Part shown: positions 57,638 to 64,000 of the stretch, piece by piece
Position numbering within the stretch: position 1 is the stretch's first letter
Layout: each line of letters opens with the position of its first letter
NCBI GenBank assembly: GCA_042088665.1
Contig: JBELMB010000004.1
Location: 1 to 64,000, forward strand
From: JBELMB01 sp042088665
GTDB taxonomy: Bacteria; Pseudomonadota; Alphaproteobacteria; Rhodobacterales; Rhodobacteraceae
Direction of reading: 5' to 3'
Length of the DNA stretch: 64,000 nucleotides
Translations under genes and position numbers: made by a program
The notes under the pieces: generated by a model
Databases searched by the model: none
What the model was told of the DNA's origin: nothing
Seen by the model: only the letters and a program-made list of their open reading frames with translations

Positions 57638-57698
57638 GACAGCGCTGACGACAGCGCTGTTCTGGCCTGATCCCACCCGGCCGTGTGAGAAAAGACCC

Positions 57699-58187
57699 AT
57701 GACACCAGAAGAAATCGCCAAGCTCCCTTATCGCCGCAACGTCGGCGTGATGCTTGTGAACGCCGCAGGGAAGGCCTTTGTCGGTCAGCGCATCGACAGC
57801 GAAACTCCGGCCTGGCAGATGCCTCAGGGCGGCATCGACGCTGGCGAAGACCCAAGAGCCGCCGCGCTGCGTGAATTGCAGGAAGAAACCGGCGTTTCAC
57901 CTGATCTGGTCACGGTTGAGGCCGAGACGGAGAGCTGGATCGCCTACGATCTGCCCCACCATATCGTCCCGAAAATCTGGAAGGGCCGCTACAAGGGGCA
58001 GGAGCAGAAATGGTTCCTGCTGCGGTTTCACGGCACGGATGACGCGGTGCGGCTGGACGCCGATGCGCATCAGGAGTTTTCCGAATGGTGCTGGCTCGCG
58101 CCGGATGACGTGGTGGCGCAGATCGTGCCTTTCAAACGGGACGTCTATGCGCAGGTTGTCGATGCCTTTCGCGAGCATCTGACATGA
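57699..58187 (+). CDS. rppH: RNA pyrophosphohydrolase RppH
   Basis: A 162-residue Nudix enzyme that removes pyrophosphate from the 5' end of mRNA and starts its decay. The Nudix box [20 protein letters not shown] begins at residue 44, with G44, E50, R58, E59, E62 and E63. The RppH-specific start [13 protein letters not shown] and WQMPQGG, plus [19 protein letters not shown], confirm it. The stop overlaps the next ATG (ATGA). Confidence 0.95.
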   Translation: MTPEEIAKLPYRRNVGVMLVNAAGKAFVGQRIDSETPAWQMPQGGIDAGEDPRAAALRELQEETGVSPDLVTVEAETESWIAYDLPHHIVPKIWKGRYKGQEQKWFLLRFHGTDDAVRLDADAHQEFSEWCWLAPDDVVAQIVPFKRDVYAQVVDAFREHLT

Positions 58188-58672
58188 GATGGGTCTGGGC
58201 CTTTCTGACGCTGGTCATGCTTGCACCCCCCGCACTGGCGCTGAGTTGCCTGCCCACGGACGTGGTGCGCACGTTCAAGGCGCTTGACGCCGATGAGTCC
58301 CGCTGGGGCGCCGTGGTGGGGCGGTTGGATTTCGACGAAAGACGCTTGCCGCAAGTGGACTGGGACCGGCAGGACGAGGTTCCACAGGAAAAACGATTGC
58401 GCGCGCAATTGATCGGGCATTCATTGGGGCCGCAGGGCTGGAAGAAGCCGTTTCAGAACAATGTGTCGCTGTATGTCCTGTGCTCTGGCCCGTGGTGCGC
58501 GTCGCCGTCCAGCGGCCAGACCTACCTCGTGTTCCTGAAGCGCGAGGGACGGCGGCACATGGCCTTTGCAGAGCCCTGCGGCGAAAAGCTGGTGCCGCGG
58601 CCGCCTGCGGTGGATCTTCAGCGCCTGCACAGCTGTTTCGTCGGTGGTCCTTGCGAAGAACGGGAGTTCTGA
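58184..58672 (+). CDS. Secreted protein of unknown function
   Basis: A 162-residue exported protein coupled to rppH. The signal ends near PPALALSC. The mature part has several Cys ([31 protein letters not shown]) that may form disulfides, and a beta-rich look reminiscent of small OB-fold netrin-like domains, but I cannot name the family. Confidence 0.75.
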   Translation: MRWVWAFLTLVMLAPPALALSCLPTDVVRTFKALDADESRWGAVVGRLDFDERRLPQVDWDRQDEVPQEKRLRAQLIGHSLGPQGWKKPFQNNVSLYVLCSGPWCASPSSGQTYLVFLKREGRRHMAFAEPCGEKLVPRPPAVDLQRLHSCFVGGPCEEREF

Positions 58673-58989
58673 AGCGGCAGCGCGGCGTCCGTTGTTTGGC
58701 GCGCGCGCCATGCGGATGCCTCTTGGCGCAGCCATGTGTGGTCCGTCGGGCCGGACGAGGGAAATCACATTCCTTGTGCGTCGCTCATTTGCACCGGCAA
58801 AGGGGGGCGCGGATCGGCAGAATGGTATCTGAGACCTGAGACCCGGTCGATTGCATCACACCGGCATTTCGGCGCTGGCGCTGTTCGAGAGAGCAGGCCA
58901 GCCGACGTCCCAAGCCCGGCCAAACGACCAGCAGCGCATCATGGCCCGTGGGTGGTCACTCGGACCACATCACGGATGCCTCTGTCCTG
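58673..58989. other. 317-base gap between convergent genes
   Basis: This lies between the secreted unknown and the convergent mltB gene. I found no gene, repeat or clear terminator in it. Confidence 0.5.
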
Positions 58990-60369
58990 TCACCGCAAAC
59001 GTTTCAGCAGGTCCAGAGAGGCATAGCCATCCGGCACCAGCCCCTTGCTGCGTTGAAAACCCCGCACGGCGTCGATCGTCCTCGGGCCGATCTTTGCATC
59101 GATCCCCCGGGTGTCAAATCCCGCCGCCGTCAGGCGCCGCTGCAATTCGATGCGTTCGTCATATGTCAGCGCGCGGTCTTCCCGGGGCCAATCGCTCAGG
59201 ATCGGGGGGTGGCCCTTGATGCGATCCGCCAGATGGCCGACGCCGATCACATAGGCATCGGCGGTGTTGTAACGCTCGATCACCTCGAAGTTGCGGAACA
59301 CAAGGAAGGCCGCACCGCGATGACCTGCCGGCACCAGCACCGAGGCGACCCCGTGGTCCGGGACCACTTTGCCCGTCATGTCCAGCACACCCTTGCGTGC
59401 CCATGCGGAAGGAAGCCGCTCAATCTCGCGGTTGGCCTGCGCGTAGTCAAAACCCTTGGGCAATTGCACCTCGACGCCCCAGGGCACACCGGTGCGCCAG
59501 CCATTCTGCGCCAGATAATGCGCCGTTGAGGCCAGCGCGTCAGAGGGGTCATCGCCCCAGATGTCGCGCCGCCCGTCGCCGGTGTAATCCACCGCAAGCG
59601 ACTGAAACGAGGTCGGCATGAATTGGGTGTGGCCCATGGCCCCGGCCCATGAACCGACCATCCGGTCCGGCGTGGTGTGCCCCTGCTGCAGGATCTTGAG
59701 CGCGGCGATCAGCTGCGCCTCAAAGAATCGCTGTCGCCGCCCGTCATAGGCAAGGCTGGCCATGGAACGGATCACCGGGTTCTTGCCCTTGAACGTGCCA
59801 TAGGCCGATTCCAGACCCCAGACCGCGACGACGATCTCTTTCTCCACGCCATATTTGGCTTCGATCCGCTCCAGCAGGGCGCGGTGCTCGCGCAATGCGG
59901 CCTGGCCGTTTTTCACACGCGTGGCAGAGGCCGCGCTGTCGAGATAGTCCCAAAGCGTCTTGGTGAATTCCGATTGGTTGCGGTCCCGTTCCACCACCTT
60001 TGGATCAAAGCGCACCCCGGCAAAAGCGGCGTCAAAATTCGCCGGTTGGATCCCGCGCTGCAGCGCCCGCGGCCGAAAGCCCTGAAGCCAGTCCTGAAAA
60101 CCAGCCTGTGTGCCGCTGACACCAACGGGTGCCTTGGCCGGTGCCCGCGCGATTCCGGCGGGGCGCAGATTGGGCCGGGTGGATTTGCTGGGCGCGGTGA
60201 CATTGGCGATGATCGGCAGGGCGCGGCTGACCACCTCTTCCTGCACGGTAAAGACCTGCGCCGCGTCGCCGCGCGCAAGAGGCCGCAGGGAGACGTCCGG
60301 AGGCTGCGCCCCAAGGGGCGTCCAGAAGGCCAGAAAGGCGGCCGTCCCAATGCCAGGTATTCGCCACAT
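58990..60369 (-). CDS. mltB: Lytic murein transglycosylase MltB-type
   Basis: A 459-residue exported wall enzyme cleaving the MurNAc-GlcNAc bond with 1,6-anhydro product. A signal peptide (IGTAAFLAFWTPLGAQ) and an unusual Pro/Arg-rich linker (to about 85) precede the SLT-like domain: FQDWLQGFRPRALQRGI, catalytic Glu187 in VWGLESAYGTFKG, GSWAGAMGHTQFMPTSF, DYTGDGRRDIW. A C-terminal peptidoglycan-binding domain follows (LQRRLTAAGFDTRGIDAKIG, RGFQRSKGLVPDGYAS). Good start at 60369. Confidence 0.95.
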   Translation of the reverse strand: MWRIPGIGTAAFLAFWTPLGAQPPDVSLRPLARGDAAQVFTVQEEVVSRALPIIANVTAPSKSTRPNLRPAGIARAPAKAPVGVSGTQAGFQDWLQGFRPRALQRGIQPANFDAAFAGVRFDPKVVERDRNQSEFTKTLWDYLDSAASATRVKNGQAALREHRALLERIEAKYGVEKEIVVAVWGLESAYGTFKGKNPVIRSMASLAYDGRRQRFFEAQLIAALKILQQGHTTPDRMVGSWAGAMGHTQFMPTSFQSLAVDYTGDGRRDIWGDDPSDALASTAHYLAQNGWRTGVPWGVEVQLPKGFDYAQANREIERLPSAWARKGVLDMTGKVVPDHGVASVLVPAGHRGAAFLVFRNFEVIERYNTADAYVIGVGHLADRIKGHPPILSDWPREDRALTYDERIELQRRLTAAGFDTRGIDAKIGPRTIDAVRGFQRSKGLVPDGYASLDLLKRLR

Positions 60370-60442
60370 GATTGTTTTCCTACCGCTCGAATGTTTTTTT
60401 TAGGTTATCGTCTGGGCGCGCAATTGCGAAGGCCAATGATGA

Positions 60443-61135
60443 TCACGCGCGGAAACTTGCATCCCGGGCTTCGGTATAGGCGCGCAGCAGCGGCACGCGA
60501 CCGGGTCGAAAGGACCGCCCCGTGCGGGTCAGCGCATCCATTCTGTCCAGTCGGAAGGCGCGAAAATCCTTGCGCAAAAGGCACCATGCCAACAGGCAAT
60601 GGGAGTTGTCAAAGAGCGTGATGGACAGCGGTTTGACTTCGCGCTCCGTCGCGCTGCCCTCTTTGTCCGTATAGGCGAAACGCACCTGTTCCTCGTCCCA
60701 GCAGGCCTTGCGCAGGGCCCGCGCGTCGATGGTCGGCGCAGGCGGGGGGGCAAAGCGATGCGCTGTCAGAACCGCGTGGCGCATGCGGTGGGCCTGCCGC
60801 TCGGGCAGCCGCGCCCTGAGCTTGGCCAAGGCCGTGCTCGCGGCCTCGGAGAGGGCGGGATCCCCGACGGCGGCCACTTCGCGCAGACCGAGGATCAGCG
60901 CCTCAAGCTCTTCGTCATCGAACCCCAACGGCGGCAGGTGCGCGTCTTCGATCAGGCGGTAGCCATAGCCTGCCGCCCCGTCGATCACCGCGCCCAGACC
61001 GCGCAAGGTGTCGATGTCGCGATATAGCGTGCGCTCTGACACGCCGGTTTCCTGCGCCAGTTGCGCGGCGGTGACCGGGGGCGGCAGGCGGCGCAACGTG
61101 GTCATCAGCTGAAAGAGGCGATGGGTGCGGGACAT
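60443..61135 (-). CDS. YafY-type HTH/WYL transcriptional regulator
   Basis: A 230-residue regulator. The N-terminal helix-turn-helix of the DeoR/YafY type is clear (RLFQLMTTLRRLPPPVTAAQLAQETGVSERTLYRDI, in parts), and a WYL-like domain follows (VRFAYTDKEGSATEREVKPLS, HCLLAWCLLRKDFRAFRLDRM). Here the eponymous WYL is LAWC. It is divergent from a glutathione S-transferase gene with a 147-base gap and may control it. Confidence 0.9.
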   Translation of the reverse strand: MSRTHRLFQLMTTLRRLPPPVTAAQLAQETGVSERTLYRDIDTLRGLGAVIDGAAGYGYRLIEDAHLPPLGFDDEELEALILGLREVAAVGDPALSEAASTALAKLRARLPERQAHRMRHAVLTAHRFAPPPAPTIDARALRKACWDEEQVRFAYTDKEGSATEREVKPLSITLFDNSHCLLAWCLLRKDFRAFRLDRMDALTRTGRSFRPGRVPLLRAYTEARDASFRA

Positions 61136-61282
61136 GACGCCAATATGACTACAGCACGTGCCAGAAACTGTCAGGAGGCCAGGCTACTCAGGCAACAGTT
61201 TTCACGATCCCTGCGTGCAGGGACCGGCGCAGAAGGTCCCGTCACTGCCACCGCGCCGGGTCACAGATGTACGGAGCCGACC

Positions 61283-61996
61283 ATGCTCATCCTTCTGAGT
61301 TTTCCCTCGGGTTTTCATGAACCCAGTCTCAGCCCCTTTTGCACAAAGGCGATGCTGCTCTTGCAGATGGCCGGTGTGGACTGGCGCCCGCAATGGACGT
61401 CCAATCCGGGGAAGGCACCGCTTGGCAAACTGCCTGCCTTGCGTCGCGAAGATGGCGTGTTGCCGGACAGCAACCTGATCCTCGACTGGTTGGACCGGCA
61501 AGGCGCGCCGATGTTTCCCGATGATGCAGACAGGGGCGATGCGCATCTGATCATGCGGTTGGCAGAGACCAGCCTCTACCACGGCATCGTCTATGACCGC
61601 TGGGCCCGGGCGGAGGGGTGGGGCCGGGCAAAACCGGTCTTCTTCGCCCCTGTCCCCGCGGCCCTGCGGTCTCTGGTGGCGGGGTTGGCGCGGCGCAAGG
61701 TGTTGGGACAGCTCAAGGCACAAGGCATCGCGGCGTTTTCCGATCCGGATCGGCTGACATATCTGCGTGCAGACCTCGACGCGCTGTCCGCCCATCTTGG
61801 CGCGCACCCTTGGATGCTGGGCAACCGTCCCAGCGCCGCGGATGCCAGCATCTTGCCGATGTTGAGCACGCTTGATCACTTGCCTGACGACACCGCATTG
61901 CGAGGCGCATTGCGGCGCGATGCCCGGCTGATGGACTATGTCGCGCGCGGCCGGGCGCAACTCTATGCGCCGCTGATGGCCCATATCGGGGCATAG
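61283..61996 (+). CDS. Glutathione S-transferase-like protein
   Basis: A 238-residue protein. The N-terminal thioredoxin-like domain has SPFCTKAMLLLQMAGVDW, GKLPALRREDGVLPDSNLILDWLD (the second being the glutathione-binding P-x-L and D-S motif), followed by a helical C-terminal domain with NRPSAADASILPML. Substrate unknown. The ATG at 61283 is preferred over a longer frame with no motif. Confidence 0.9.
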   Translation: MLILLSFPSGFHEPSLSPFCTKAMLLLQMAGVDWRPQWTSNPGKAPLGKLPALRREDGVLPDSNLILDWLDRQGAPMFPDDADRGDAHLIMRLAETSLYHGIVYDRWARAEGWGRAKPVFFAPVPAALRSLVAGLARRKVLGQLKAQGIAAFSDPDRLTYLRADLDALSAHLGAHPWMLGNRPSAADASILPMLSTLDHLPDDTALRGALRRDARLMDYVARGRAQLYAPLMAHIGA

Positions 61997-62125
61997 GCCG
62001 ATGCCGGGCAGGGGCGCGTTGATCGCAGGCACAGATGCGATTGGCGAGACCCCGTGACAGGACAGGCCGACAAAGATCACGACCGCGCCGGGTATCAGCC
62101 GCGCATCTGGTCAGTCACGGGTGTC

Positions 62126-64000
62126 TCAGGAGCGCGTGCGCCGGGTGCGGGCGACCTTGCGCTTGGTCTTGGCGGCCCTTGTCTTGGCCTTGACCTGCTT
62201 GCGTCTTGGCGAGGGGCCGCCGCGCTTGCCCGGACCGCGGCGTGAAAACCCGCCGCCGACGGCGCTTTCGTAAGCCGTGTCATCCAGTTCCAGCAGCTCA
62301 AAGGCGATGCCGCCGGTGACTGGCGCCGCCTCGACCAGCTTGACCTTGGCGCGCATGGCAAGCCCGATCACCCGCCCCGTGTCAGAGCCCATCAGCGTGT
62401 TGCTCTCACGGTCAAAGTGGAAATACTCCGCGCCCAGCGTCCCGATCGGCACCAATCCGTCGGCCCCGGTTTCGTCCAGCTTCACAAAGATCCCGAACTT
62501 AGCGATGCCGGACACGCGCCCGGTGAATTCCGCGCCCAGCCGGTCGCTCAGATAGGCGGCGAGGTAGCGGTCCGTGGTGTCCCGCTCAGCCATCATCGAG
62601 CGTCGCTCGGTGTCAGAGATGTGCTGCGCGGTGCTTTCGAGGCTGTCCAGATCCCGCGGTGTCAGCCCGTCATCGCCCCAGCCATGCGCGGTTATCAGCG
62701 CCCGGTGCACGATCAGGTCGGAATAGCGCCGGATGGGCGAAGTGAAATGCGCGTAATTCTGCAACGAGAGCCCGAAATGCCCAAAGTTCTTGGGGCTGTA
62801 GTAGGCCTGTGTCATTGACCTCAATGTCGCAAGGTTGATCAGATCGGCCTCTTCGCGCCCTGCCGCCTGATGCAAAAGCTGGTTCAGGTGGCGGGTCTTC
62901 AGCACTTGTCCCTTGGCCAGCACGAGCCCCGCGGATTGCGCGGTGTCCCGCAGGCTTTCGAGCTTGTCGGGCGAGGGCTCCTCGTGCACGCGAAAGACCA
63001 GCGGTGTGCGCTTTGCGGTCAGCGTCTCGGCAGCGGCGACATTGGCCAGCACCATGCATTCCTCGATCAGCCGGTGCGCGTCCAGCCGTTCGGTGAAGGC
63101 CACAGACGTCACTTTGCCGTCGTCGCTGAGCATCACCTTGCGTTCCGGCAGATCCAGATCCAGCGGCTGGCGTCGTTCGCGGGCTTTGCACAGCGCGGCA
63201 TAGGCGGCGTAAAGCGGCCGCAGCACGGAGTCGAGCAGGGGCTCTGTTTCCGCATCAGGGGTGCCGTTGATGGCCTCCTGCACCTGACCATAAGTCAGCG
63301 AGGCGGGCGAGCGCATCAGGCCGCGCACAAAGTGATGCGACCGTTTGCTGCCTTCGGCGTCCAGCACCATGCGCACGGCGATGCAGGCCCGTGGCACGCC
63401 GGCGTGCAGAGAACACAGATCCCCCGACAGCCGGTCCGGCAGCATCGGCACCACGCGATCCGGGAAATACGAAGAATTGCCGCGCCGCCGCGCCTCCTGA
63501 TCCAGATCGGACCCCGGACGCACGTAGTGGGCCACGTCGGCAATGGCGACCCACAGGATGTGCCCCCCGGCGTTCTGCGGATCCGTATCCGCCTCGGCAA
63601 AGACGGCATCGTCATGATCGCGGGCGTCTGACGGGTCGATGGTGATCAGCGGCAGCGCGCGCAGGTCCTCGCGACCGTCCAGCTCTGCGGGTGTCATCTC
63701 ATCGGCTTCGGCCACCGCTTCGGGTGGAAAATCATCGGGGATGCCGTGCTGGTGAATGGCGATCAGAGAGACGGCCCTTGGCGCCGTGGGATCCCCCAGC
63801 CGCAGCACGATCCGTGCCCTAGGCAGGCCAACGCGGGTCTTTGGCCCGGCTTGCTCTGCCTCGACCAACTCACCGTCGCGGGCGCCGCCCGTGGCGTCGG
63901 AGGGCACGATCCATTCCTTGTCGGATCCTTTCTCGATGGGCAGGATCCGGCCGCCTTCGGCGCTCTTGCGAAACACGCCGACGATCTTGCGCGGGCTGGA
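62126..64000 (-). CDS. rnr: Ribonuclease R, 5' end cut by window edge
   Basis: This is the C-terminal part (at least 624 residues) of the 3'-5' exoribonuclease RNase R/VacB. Visible are the second cold-shock domain (IVGVFRKSAEGGRI at the window edge), the RNB catalytic core (ITIDPSDARDHDDAVFAE with its metal-binding Asp cluster, IADVAHYVRPGSDLD, HFTSPIRRYSDLIVHR), the S1 domain (FTGRVSGIAKFGIFVKLDETGADGLVP, in parts) and a very basic tail rich in Lys and Arg. The frame stays open to base 64000, so the start is outside. It converges with the GST gene. Confidence 0.97.
   Translation of the reverse strand, partial: SSPRKIVGVFRKSAEGGRILPIEKGSDKEWIVPSDATGGARDGELVEAEQAGPKTRVGLPRARIVLRLGDPTAPRAVSLIAIHQHGIPDDFPPEAVAEADEMTPAELDGREDLRALPLITIDPSDARDHDDAVFAEADTDPQNAGGHILWVAIADVAHYVRPGSDLDQEARRRGNSSYFPDRVVPMLPDRLSGDLCSLHAGVPRACIAVRMVLDAEGSKRSHHFVRGLMRSPASLTYGQVQEAINGTPDAETEPLLDSVLRPLYAAYAALCKARERRQPLDLDLPERKVMLSDDGKVTSVAFTERLDAHRLIEECMVLANVAAAETLTAKRTPLVFRVHEEPSPDKLESLRDTAQSAGLVLAKGQVLKTRHLNQLLHQAAGREEADLINLATLRSMTQAYYSPKNFGHFGLSLQNYAHFTSPIRRYSDLIVHRALITAHGWGDDGLTPRDLDSLESTAQHISDTERRSMMAERDTTDRYLAAYLSDRLGAEFTGRVSGIAKFGIFVKLDETGADGLVPIGTLGAEYFHFDRESNTLMGSDTGRVIGLAMRAKVKLVEAAPVTGGIAFELLELDDTAYESAVGGGFSRRGPGKRGGPSPRRKQVKAKTRAAKTKRKVARTRRTRS

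Overview
The window is high-GC bacterial DNA whose gene content points to a marine alphaproteobacterium of the order Rhodobacterales (roseobacter-like). The signs are the gene order gpmI - EnvC-like - S41 protease - phosphotransferase - rppH, small proteins of the DUF1467 and DUF6356 types, an IalB-type secreted protein, a DUF1501/DUF1800 pair, and a long palindrome of a kind I remember from roseobacter genomes. Family names are my own recognition from translated sequence; no search was run.

Region 1 (about 0.5-20 kb, minus strand) is a type VI secretion (T6SS) locus. In transcription order it holds a DUF6931-like gene, tagH (FHA), tssA, tssB, tssC, hcp (tssD), tssE, tssF, tssG, tssH (clpV), an unknown 333-residue gene, and two paralogous proteins with a peptidoglycan-binding N-terminus and a hydrophobic C-terminus, separated by a HAD phosphatase gene. 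A cut-off ChaC-type gene lies at the left edge. tssE, tssF and tssG are translationally coupled by 4-base overlaps. hcp has a terminator on each side. Four structured 26-base repeats lie between tssG and tssH. TssG carries an unusual N-terminal extension of about 490 residues, rich in proline and in NPF motifs.

Region 2 (20-31 kb) holds icd (monomeric isocitrate dehydrogenase), a Wza-type polysaccharide export lipoprotein, a PPP-type phosphatase, a polar amino-acid ABC transporter (binding protein, two permeases, ATPase), a small DUF6356-like gene, an Lrp-type regulator and an M15 peptidase.

Region 3 (31-38.4 kb) is a T6SS effector-delivery island, with a COG3904-type secreted protein at its left side. 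vgrG, a DUF4123 chaperone and a PAAR protein run on the plus strand. Divergent from them, an adaptor-like protein, a DUF4329 candidate toxin and two paralogous small proteins (candidate immunity) run on the minus strand. With region 1 this gives TssA to TssI plus PAAR, but no TssJ, TssK, TssL or TssM in this window, so the membrane complex and TssK must lie elsewhere if the machine works.

Region 4 (38.4-64 kb) is mostly housekeeping: ialB, DUF167, a nitroreductase, an EI24/CysZ-like protein, DUF1467, methylmalonyl-CoA epimerase, an orphan response regulator, DUF1501/DUF1800, aspS, carB, a membrane methyltransferase-like protein, gpmI, EnvC-like, ctpA, a phosphotransferase, rppH, a secreted unknown, mltB, a WYL regulator divergent from a glutathione S-transferase, and the 3' part of rnr. 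No rRNA, tRNA, CRISPR array or recognisable transposase was seen.
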